From positions 30,947,344-31,011,343 of the forward strand of contig CM057151.1 in assembly GCA_029962745.1 (NCBI GenBank): DNA of 64,000 nucleotides. Reading direction: 5' to 3'. Source of the stretch: Echinometra lucunter. Lineage: Eukaryota; Echinodermata; Echinoidea; Camarodonta; Echinometridae. The notes beneath the pieces are model-generated. The model saw only the letters and a program-made list of their open reading frames with translations. It was not told the DNA's origin and made no database searches. How positions within the stretch are numbered: position 1 is the stretch's first letter; every line of letters begins with the position of its first letter. A program made the position numbers and the translations under genes. Below, in pieces: positions 24,101 through 34,297 of the stretch.

Positions 24101-25591
24101 GGTATAAAATAAAATACTGACAAAATATATGAAATATAAATAACAGCAAGGACTTGCATAAAACAACCTAACAGGAATTGCAATACCTAACATTATGTAT
24201 GGGTTATCAGTGGCAGATCCAGAAGAAGGTGCAGGGTGTGCACCCCTCCTTATTTTTTTCATAGCATTGAAGGTGTTGCTTGGCTGATAAATTGAAACTG
24301 GTGCCATCTCACATGAAATGGCATCAGGTACATGAAGTTTGGGTCTCCTCCCTGCTGCTTTACTGATTAAGAATGTGTACCACTGCCCCCCCCCCCCCCC
24401 TCCCCCTTCCCCACTATTTTGACATTCTGGATCCCCTAGTAGTTATTGTCTCTAGTAATTTCAAAGTGGCATTCAGGGTTACTGAAAATACCACAAGGTT
24501 ATTTGGGGAAAGTCTTAATTGCAATTATGGATTCATTAGCAAGCTGAAATGAAAAAGCTGTGGCAGCACTTGTGTTTACCCCAGAGGTCAAATAGCATGA
24601 GTTTATTCAAATAAAGTTTAAGGATTCCTGCAAAAAGAAAAAAGAGAATAATTTGCTTTCAAACATAATATATCAAATCATATGTCACTCTAGCACACAA
24701 TATACTGGATAACTTTGTAGTAAAGAGCAATAAAGAAATGACCATGTTGTGTATCCATGTATATCCCATAACAGCTGTAGTTTGCAACAGGCCTACACAA
24801 GGAAAGTTCATGTGTCTTTTTATTTTTGGTATGCTAAACCTTATAAATATGAAGAATCTGCACATGAAATTCAATTTTCATATTCCAGTCTATATCTAAT
24901 AGTATAACCATACAGAGTTCTAACTTGCCCGAAGTCTGGGATATTATTGCACTGCACTGTCTTTCTAACATATGAGATAGGACGTACTACATGCACTTGG
25001 ATGTCGGCAGAAAAATGCATGCAAGCATGACAAACCTGACCTAAAGGTACACGTAGAACCTAACAGTAAAGGGGAATTCTATAAAGGGCTGAAATAGAGC
25101 AAGTTCAATACATTTTTTTTATTTGTATAAAGTAAATACTTAATATAGCAGGCTTTACTCTGCCTGAGCAAAGGCAAATATTTGCACTTGACTTGAATGG
25201 TTCAATCTATTTCATTACTATTTCCACATTGTTAAAAAAGAAAGTAAATATGGAACGGAGTTTGAAAGGAGATTAAAACTGATACATGTACATGATGCCT
25301 ACATTGTGTCCATGAAATGATTTATTTCCAATTTTGTGAAAGTGATTTTGATGTTTTCATTAATACCATTTAGAAATTGATTACTTTGTGGTAGTATATC
25401 ATTCAAGGACATTTATTTCAAATATCCATGCTACATGTAGTGCTTGTATGTAGAAGATCTTAATTCATCAAAGAGGTACTTGGCACACATGCATTTTATA
25501 CTGAACCAAACTAATTTTATTAAAGAATATAATATTCACTTCCACACAATTTTGGTAAATTCAGTGTTGACTTATCAGATCTTTCTCTCAA

Positions 25592-25593
<2 letters not shown>

Positions 25594-25636
<43 letters not shown>
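25594..25636. repeat. (TA)n microsatellite
   Basis: About 21 TA units. Confidence 0.95.
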
Positions 25637-25638
<2 letters not shown>

Positions 25639-26097
25639 CTATTGTGTTACAAGTACAATATGATTCCTTATGCACTTATGATGCACTCAAAATCCAGAAA
25701 AATAACCTGCTGATAGAACAGAAAGGAAATAATTAAAGGAGAACATTGTTTAAAGTGCAAAGCACATTTCTCCAACTTCACAGATAATTATGTTGTCCTC
25801 CTTACCACTTCAAAATCTCTGACAAAGAATGTTAACTATATTTTAATCATAGACTAGATACAAGTCATGTACCAAGAAATGCAAATTTTCATCAAATCCA
25901 GGAATTTGACAAACATATTGTTTATTACTGATCGTATCTTTCAATATAATGATAGAGGTCTAAAGCCTGACATCTGCATGCAGCCCATGATCTAAAAATA
26001 TCATCAAGCCACATACATGTAGAAATGAATATTGACTATGTTTACTTATCATCTTCAATCACAAACACAATTTTAAAACATTGCCTTGGTGGGGAGG

Positions 26098-26250
26098 GAG
26101 ATAGATAGATAGATAGACAGAGAGAGAGAGAGAGACAGGCAGACAGACAAAGAGACGGAGAGAGAGAGAGAGATACAGAACATTGTAAGAGCAAGACACA
26201 AGAAAAAATCTTAGAGAAAGAAATCAACATCAACATCAATATTGAGATGG

Positions 26251-26292
<42 letters not shown>

Positions 26293-26322
26293 GTATTACT
26301 AGAGAGAGAGAGAGAGAGTAAT
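26098..26322. repeat. GATA/(GA)n and (TC)n...(GA)n inverted microsatellite
   Basis: GATA and GACA units and GA runs at 26098-26175. At 26253-26321 a (TC)n run is followed by TAGTATTACTA and a (GA)n run, forming a near-perfect hairpin. Confidence 0.9.
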
Positions 26323-28349
26323 ACTTTATATCCAACAAAAAGCATGGAGCATACAATGTAGCATATATGGGTTAAGGTATATAACGGAGAGCAATTTGCC
26401 AGAATTCTCAATTTACAGCAGACTACCAGCTCCATGCCAAAAACACATACAGGAAGAAATGAATGAATGGAGTGTGCTGGTATACAGACACTGCTGCTAT
26501 GGCAACTTTAATTGAGTGCCATTTCTGCTGAGTAGCGCTCTCCTACATTGCAAAATACTTATCGGCCACAATTAATTCATAATTATGTACAGCTATAATG
26601 AATATTAACATTATATGCAGTAAGTCCTCTCTGGATGGATGGCTATTTGAATGACAAGCTAAATTTCATTACATGAATTGTTATAATTTGTCATTACTTA
26701 GCATTTTCTTGTAGAGCATTTCTACTAATCCTCAATATTTCATGTACCATGCATTCCATATGTAAATGTCATTTACCTACAGCTGACACTTTTATTATTT
26801 TCCATTCATGCATCATTCTGAGCTTAAATCAGCAAAAATGAGGAAAAATACCTGTACTTTAACTTAGATCGACACATTCTTAACAAACTGTATACTTGAC
26901 ACATCAAATTTTTAAACCATTCTGAGCTAGATGATAAAACCTAAAGTTTTACCCCATATAAATGTAAACATCATTTGCAGCTTTTTTGTATTCATTTTGG
27001 GTGCCTCTCCCCCTGTTCCTTAACAGAAATCTATATGTAAAATCCTGTAACTTATGTTTGCTCTAATAATAACACATAAATTCCTCATAACAAAATTTAT
27101 TACATGTACTTTGAATAAAAATCATAATATATAGTAGGACATGTACCTTTAGGATTTTTATTCCAAGGCTGCAAAATAATATTTTTTCCCCAGTATATAA
27201 AGACATAATTATGTTACCGGTATCTTATCATCTCTAGATATGCAATGTATAATCAGTCTCTTACCATTCGAAATGTAACAAGTAGCTCTTTTAAAAGAGT
27301 GAAAATATAATACAGATGCATACATTAATTGTAATTAAACTGATGGAGAAACTGATATGCAATCTAACAAATATCATTGTACATTGTATATGTAATCATT
27401 ATTGTGGGGTTTTTTTCATGTACATGTATAATGAATTTGAAGTGTTTGTACTTGCTATTCTAGAGTCATAACATAAAACATATCATATAGCATGACACAA
27501 CTACGTGTAAATACATAAAGTTGCTTTATGCTGAGTACATGTATAATGTTACTAGGTTATATTAATCAGGAAAACATGCTAAAAATATATAAAAACTGGG
27601 GGTGAAACATTTGTAAGATAGTAACAAGTCAGTTTACTTAACTATCAGATTTCACATGTTCATATTTCTAAAACAAAAATCAAATTAAATTGTAAGAATT
27701 TGTGCATGATCAAATCTTTATTACACAGAAATAAGTAGGGCCTACAATCATTGGACGTGATAACAGTCAGTCTAATTTGATTCAATTTGAAATTGACAGC
27801 TTTTTATTTTACCAGGATGGACCCTTTAGTTCACAAAAGTAACATTCTTCCAGGGTACCCATAACAAGCACAGCACACAAAATATAATACAATAAAATAA
27901 TTACAGATTCAGAAAACTTAACTGGAATACAATACCAACAATAATTTGATAGACCAATATAGGCCAAATAAAAATAATTTTTACTTTCTAATTCTTTCCA
28001 TTTTCGGCTTGGGCCTATATACATTCAAAGTTTTTATGTATTTTATTTTTGTTCTAAAGAAAATTTATTTCAATCGTGTATAGCTAGACAATGAGGTGAC
28101 AAAAGAAGAAAAAATTATTACATTATTTTGACCCCCTAAAGAATTTGCTCAGTTGTTGTATACAATTAAATATATCTTTTCATAAGGAAGTTTGCCTTAA
28201 AAAAAATACGGAATAGAATTTTTATTTACAAGGAAAAATATCAAATATCAAAGAACATGGAATCCCCTCCTACTTTCAAAATATCCGGTCGAGAAACTAG
28301 GAGTCAATTTTACTTGGCCTAGCTTTACTACTCGTGTAGAAAGGGTACG

Positions 28350-28900
28350 TATACATAACCAATATCACCGCCCAATTTACGGCGTAAAATGCTTTCATCA
28401 CGCACGATCGATAATCGCGAAAATAGACTCCGCAGAAATAGCATTTGCCATTGTGGTTGGTGCATGCACACCGTTTTCTTTGCTTTACTAGTATGTTTTC
28501 AGCAGAAATATATGCATTTAAAAAAAAGATAGTCCAAAGAATAAAACATGAAACTTCTTAATGATATTAACATTGAGGATTACTCACATGTACAAGGGCA
28601 ATCATATATATTCCAAGACAAGGTCGGCGGCCGTCGGCGGATTACCTTCGTGCGCTAATGCTGTTCTCTAGCGGTTGCGAGGGTAAATACTTCGCACTCG
28701 GTTCTCGCACAATGCGTGTACAATAATTGTAGTTCATACATGTACGAGGTCACACATACTGGTGGAAAGCAAGAGTTATGTAATCAGTGAGAGCGAGGTT
28801 GTCTGTTTATACGAGCTTACCTTCTTCTTCTTTCGTTAGGTTGAGTGGCAATCAGTCATATTTGACTATTGTCGCCAATGACTCTTCGGCGGGGGTGTTA
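28350..28900 (-). promoter_or_regulatory. CpG-richer region, possible TRPV promoter and non-coding first exon
   Basis: This stretch has far more CpG than the flanks (for example GGTCGGCGGCCGTCGGCGG near 28622 and ATCGATAATCGCG near 28409). On the minus strand an AAGAAGAAG/gtaagc donor lies at the 28821/28820 boundary, which could end an untranslated first exon joined to the acceptor at 22869-22870, just upstream of the TRPV ATG. All of this is inference; no TATA box or initiator was identified. Confidence 0.3.
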
Positions 28901-30480
28901 CCAAGACAAAATGAGGTGAGGTCGAAGTGTTTAAGATGAAAGCATAATCGAAAAAAAAAAGTGGAATCTCATTTTCTTTATATACGATGGCATATAGGCT
29001 ATATACCATTTCGTTGTTTTTTCCAGTATTAGTAGCTACCCTGGACTAGAGCTTTGATTAATTTGGACCTTTGGATTATTAAAGGTTTTCCGTCCATTTT
29101 CGCATTTTTCTTTCAATTCCATGCACACTCACTTTCAAAGAAAAAATCGTCCAGAATTTTGTAATCTTGCACATTTCATGTTGTCATTTTTTTTCTTAGA
29201 TGACATATTTTCAAATTCTGTTTAGTCAGGTTCATAACTTTGCATCCGATTCGTCAAATTAAAATCCGATTTCGCATCCCAGAGGCCAACGTAAGATTGC
29301 ATGATTCTATATCATAGTTTCGTCATTTTGCAAGCAATTTCGTGAGAGATCGAGCTCCGGGAGAGAGCTGTTCAAATTCGTCACTCGAATGGTTTGCCAT
29401 ATTGTGTAGACCTATATAATTGCGGAGACCTTTAGTTATCAGCTAATTCGTATGCTCATTTCTATAGTATAAGTTCTCTTCTGGAAATACATGTATGCAA
29501 CAAGATTCATTGAAGAAACCTGTGTGTGCACTTGCAAATTCCTAGACAGTTTCTAGATAGTTCCTATAGTTTGAATATGCTTCATCAAAAGCCTAAAAAT
29601 GGCATTTAATTCGTCTTTAAATCTTATTAATACGAAAGCCCAGGCGAAAGCATTGAGCATAATATTCAGGCTTATCATTATGAAGAATAATGACGAAGTG
29701 TACCAAAACTATCCGAATATGCATAAAACTCTTTAGAAGTTGACTGCACAAAGACGAAATTGATAATTGCAGCGGATCATCAGAGGAGACGAATTTGAAT
29801 GAAACATAAAATGTATGAACTATTGTTGTAATCGACTGAACTTTTAATAACTTGAACGAGATATGACTACATGTACCACGTTCTAGTAAAATCGATATAT
29901 TTTGCACACGCGTGAATTCCTGGGACGAAACTGAAATGAACTTTTGAATAGTCAATCCCAAAGTGACAGAGGTGCCTCATGAATATCTTTTTCTTCCCCT
30001 TTTGAAAAGAATACTTCCATCTAGGTATCATGGAATGCATCCATGGGTGCACAGTTATTGGCACATATCAAAGACAAGCATTCGTGTCAGTGTATAGATT
30101 TTTGTCCCGAATGACCTCTGCCCATGCTCAGATTGTATCGAAGAACAGAGCTAGCAATATTTTTTTGAAGCAAAAGTCAAATGCACTCGTAGACAAACCT
30201 GTGCCCATTTTAATTATTCGATAAATCATAACCCATTTTCAAATGCTCCACATATATTTTGTAAAATTACAATGTTTGGGCATCTCCCATGTACTTTCTG
30301 CCCTTGAAAATCTCTGTAACCCCAATATCACTTAAAATTACAATTTTACAAAGAAATGCTTCATAAAAAAAATATAAAAATCAGACCAGTCTAACGCAAT
30401 CATTTCAATTATTTTAGCTTGTGACCTGGCTTGTGACTTGTTTTCTAAAGCAAAAGGCACTACTGCTCAACTGCCATAAG
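28901..30480. other. Non-repetitive intergenic stretch, nothing recognised
   Basis: This stretch is fairly free of repeats and contains scattered CpG. Minus-strand open frames of 114 and 65 codons around 29617-30064 have no recognisable motif and biased composition, so they are not called. Confidence 0.4.
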
Positions 30481-30485
30481 TTTAC

Positions 30486-30770
30486 AGGCCACCGCACACT
30501 ACGATCCGACTGCGACCAGGCATTTAGCATTAAATATGAAAGCTTAAACAACTAAATTATCTTATTTGAGGTTCGAATAAATACAGGAATACTAAAATCG
30601 AAATTTTGGTTATTAAACTGTAAGCCTTTTGGTTAGAGTAAGTCAAATCCACTACAAATCGTAGCCGACGGCAAAATTGCTATGACCACTGATGACGTCG
30701 CTACTATTCGGATAAGGAGGCTCGCAACCCGGCTCGCAATAGCCCGGAATCCTCGCACACGCCGGCCTGC
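30486..30770. mobile_element. MITE, family C, copy 2, right end truncated
   Basis: Starts GGCCACCGCACACTACGATC and follows the order of 18881-19281 (AATACTAAAATCGAAATTTT, AAATCGTAGCCGA, GATGACGTCGCTAC, GGAGGCTCGCAA), but the closing inverted repeat is missing. Confidence 0.8.
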
Positions 30771-31032
30771 ACTTATAAAAGTGGTAAAACGAATGGTAAG
30801 TGATGCATCAGTCAGTCAAAGAAAGCAACATTTTCCACTTGCATTCATTAATTAAAGCTAAAAGATGGCTATTCAAAGTGGCTAAGAGAGGTGTCCTTGA
30901 GAGTAATCATGTTGGCATTACTTTCAATAACTTCAAAACATGGAATTTATACCTGTTGTATTTAACATCAATTTAACATCAATTTAACATCAGTCATCGG
31001 TATGGTATCAAATTAATCGATTTCAATGTTTA

Positions 31033-31155
31033 CGCCACTTAGGGTATAAAATTAGGGATTTCCCTGTTCACGCCACTTAGGGTGGCTTTTCTCCTGGGTT
31101 ACGCCATTTAGGGTTGCAAATTTGGTTAATGTAGTTGCGCCATTTAGGGTGCATT
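31033..31155. repeat. Spaced repeat of CGCCA.TTAGGGT
   Basis: Four copies of CGCCA(C/T)TTAGGGT about 30-40 bp apart, plus one further TTAGGG. The spacing rules out a telomere-type array. Confidence 0.75.
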
Positions 31156-31259
31156 TCTGAGGTTTCGGACACGAGTGGGTAGCAGGCCATGTGGTGAGTG
31201 ACCCCCCCCCCCCCCCCCCGCATTATTTCCCACAAGAGATCAAACTACAAAAAGAACAT

Positions 31260-31950
31260 AATGCAATCTTGGACCACAAAATCGCTTTTTAAGATCTACC
31301 AATAACAGAAACAATCTTTACTATAAATATATTTCCAAACCATGTAACGCATCTCTCTCTAAATATAAATCATATAAAAATGTCCTTACATATTGCTACA
31401 AAGGATTATTACACTGCACAAGTAAATATGTTTAAAAATTACATGGAAAGCACATGGAAAATTATCAGTGATGCTTTGAGTAAGGACAAAAAGAATGCTA
31501 AAATCACAAAAATTAAAACTGATAAAAAGTAGTAGTTACTGATGCCTTTACGATAGCAGAAACGTTCCAATTATATTTTTCACAAGTGGGAAACAATCTT
31601 GCACAACAGGTGCCTACAAGCAACAAATTATTCAATCATTTCCTAGGTAATCGAGCAAAGTTCAATATTACCCCCCAAATGCTAGCGAAGCCATCGGCAT
31701 TGTTAAAATCTGCACGTCAAGAAAATAGTGTTGGATCAGATGACAGCCCTAACTCCTTGTTAAACATGTTAAAGAAATTATATTACAACAGTCGCTGATC
31801 CATATTTTCAACCTTTATCGCAGGACGGGTACCCGAAAAAATGAAAATACCTCTCTTTTAAAAAAGGAGATAACAACTTGTTAATACTTACCGTCCCATA
31901 TCCATACTAACATCATTATCTAAAGTCCTTGAAAAGCTGGCTTACACACG
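31260..31950 (+). pseudogene. Decayed non-LTR retrotransposon fragment (endonuclease-RT linker and start of RT)
   Basis: Reading across three frames gives the order typical of CR1/L2-like LINEs: a Lys-rich linker with YMESTWKIISDALSK, then ETFQLYFSQVGNNLAQQVP and SNKLFNHFL, then GRVPEKMKIPLFKKGDNN and TYRPISILTSLSKVLEKLAY. The last piece is the conserved start of the RT domain. Stops and frame changes show it is dead. It is preceded by 19 C (31201-31219). The RT catalytic core is absent. Confidence 0.7.
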
Positions 31951-33000
31951 GGGGCGGCGGAACGTCTTTCAAAGTGTGGGGGCACCAGCAAAAAAGGGCA
32001 CTTTGGGGAAAAAGGGGGCACTTACAAAAGCTGAAAACAAGAAAGAAAAACATAACCTTACATTCTATTTAACACACTTTTAAGGGGCATTTTTACATAC
32101 TATTTTCATCTTTACGTGATAATTGCTTTGCAATTGCATACTGCTCTGTCATACTCAAAAATGCTAAGTAGTTTTGCTGAAGGCCACTCTAAATATATTT
32201 AGAGTGGCTTATAATGAGAAAAGCTACCGCAAATTCATTTCATGGGTGTTCCATAATTATCATTATTTCTTTTCCATTTACTATGTATATTGTTTTCCTT
32301 ACATGTAGTGACGAAGCTAGGTTTTCAATATACATTTGTGAGGTCTCATAGCGACCGATCATATTTCATTAGAGAATATTTGATTTGGGTTTTAAGCACA
32401 ATTCCATCAGGAATAGAACAGATAAAACTTTATGGTTACAACACACTTGAAGCGTCTTGCATGAGATATCGTTAGTAACCGCGAGCTCGCATAGCGAGCG
32501 AGCTTTGGAAAGAAAAAGCAGAAAAAAAAAATAACGTCATTGCTTCAATCTATGGGCACCGTTCCTCCTAATCAAAGTTGTGGAAGGCGCTGTGCCCTAC
32601 TCCACTGCCTCGCATTGTAAAGCCTCTCTTATTCTTTGGAGCTATTGGTAATGGCTCTTTCGAGGACTTTAAGGAGCTTACCATAGGTGAAAAGGGAAAT
32701 TTAAAAGAAGAGGAAATAGCACAAGAGAGAAAAGGGGCATTTATCAGATTTGAAGGGGCACTTATCAGAGGGAGAATTATACTATTTTAAATGAAAAAAA
32801 GGACTAAAATGGGCACTTATCAAAATAAAACCGGACACTCATCAGAAATGAAAGGAGACATCAGATTCAGAGGGGCATGAGGAGAGATGGCATTTACTAG
32901 AAGGGAAAAGGGGCACCCATCAGAAATCAAATGGGCATGTATTATATTTTTTTTAAAGGGCACTTGTCCGAATGGAAAAGGGACACTATAAGAAAACAAC
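31950..33000. repeat. Interspersed GGGGCAC-rich repeat, non-coding
   Basis: Contains GGCGGAACGTCTTTCAAAGT (a related phrase is at 35135), GCGAGCGAGC (also near 50510 and 55640) and repeated GGGGCA.TTATCAGA units. It also has a perfect palindrome, GCCACTCTAAATATATTTAG, continuing AGTGGC at 32183. Looks like old mobile-element debris. Confidence 0.5.
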
Positions 33001-33295
33001 ATTAACAGATGGAGAAAGTGGACACCCAGCCTATGAGCCTAGGAACTGATACTTGTATACTACTTTACTTTCAAAGTCAAGCTAGTTTGGGTGAATTAAG
33101 TTGGAGCGCACAACAAAATGTATTTCTCATTCATCTTCTAATAACAAACTGGACTTCAACTTCAATTTTTGTGTCCAAGCATCTTCTGTTTTTATTTCTC
33201 ATCATCCTCAACAGTGTAATGACTTTATGCCAGTGCACCATTATATATTGCACCTGGCAAATACATATGAGTTAGAAGACATACATTAGTACAAC

Positions 33296-33620
33296 TACAC
33301 ACTAAGAAAAAATTGCACCCGACTGCACCTTTTTTGGTGCGATCTTGAACTCCGGATGAAAAAAGGTGCAAAAATGCACCTTTTTGTTCTTGTCTGCACC
33401 CTGAAATGCCCGTTTGCAGCCTAAAAGGTGCAACTTTGCACCTTTTAGGGTGCAGAGATTTTTGCATACAAAAAGGTGCAACTCTGTACCCTTTATGGTG
33501 CAAAATGCTAACCTTTAATGGTGCAAAAAGCTTGTAAAAGGTGCAAATTTGTACCCTAAATGGTACTCCCAGTGTTGCATTTGAAGGGTGCAAGATTGCA
33601 CCTCTTTTTCTTAGTGTGTA
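33296..33620. mobile_element. MITE with ACACTAAGAAAAA ends and internal GGTGCAA echoes, family D, copy 1
   Basis: The ends CACACTAAGAAAAAATTGCA and GCACCTCTTTTTCTTAGTGTG are inverted. Between them the motif AAAGGTGCAA or its inverse TTGCACCTTT occurs about ten times. Confidence 0.85.
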
Positions 33621-33667
33621 CACTAATATTTCAAAATAATCATACCCACAAATTTGGGGTGCAAAAT

Positions 33668-33770
33668 GCAATCTAGCAGCATTTACATTTGTTCAATATT
33701 GCAATCTAGCAGCATTTACATTTGTTCAGTATATCAATCTAGCAGCATTTACATTTGTTCAATATTGCAT
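33668..33770. repeat. 33-bp tandem repeat, three copies
   Basis: CAATCTAGCAGCATTTACAT followed by TTGTTCA(A/G)TAT, at 33-bp spacing. Confidence 0.95.
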
Positions 33771-34152
33771 AAAATTTGTAATCCACATAAAATTTGATGT
33801 TCAGATGTTTACAAGAAAGCACATTCTGATAAAGGTGGGTGCCAATCCTGCAGAAAAAAAGGGTTTGGGGGCTGAAACTAAGTATGTAAACACCATACAA
33901 TCAGGCATTTTCACTCATTTGAAGACCCCACTTCTAAACATGTTACTCAGCACCTGCAGTGTATTAAGTGTGGTACATACGTCATGGTACTCTTGGCTCC
34001 GGACTTTCAACAGAATAGTTCTCATAAGCAAGCAGACAGAATATCGAAAGAATTGTGATACATACTTCATGGTTTACTTGAACTCTTGGTTGATAAAGAC
34101 TTTCAACAGAACAGCTCCCATAAGCATGCAGTCAGAATTGGAAAGAAAACCT

Positions 34153-34158
34153 TTTATT
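34153..34158 (-). promoter_or_regulatory. Candidate polyadenylation signal of the NIT1-like gene
   Basis: AATAAA on the minus strand (tttatt on plus) lies about 140 bases downstream of the NIT1-like stop codon. Position and sequence fit, but the region is AT-rich and chance matches are common. Confidence 0.4.
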
Positions 34159-34297
34159 CCTGTCAAGGCACCCTTAGTATTATCAGTATTCATCATGATT
34201 CAGACAGTACACAATAAAAGTAAAATTGTGCTTCTTTTTAAAGGAAAAAAAAACCCAAATTACCATCAGCTTGTCTTTACATATGATAGAAATGAGA

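Larger units (their letters stand above)
24200..28340. other. Intergenic or first-intron sequence, no gene recognised
   Basis: AT-rich, with simple repeats: 15 C at 24386-24400, (TA)n at 25594-25636, GATA/GA and (TC)n around 26098-26322. If the first exon lies near 28.8 kb, this is the first TRPV intron. No coding signal seen. Confidence 0.45.

Noticed and set aside
29617..29961. Minus-strand frame of 114 codons
   Set aside because: No domain, no splice context, AT-driven composition; probably chance.
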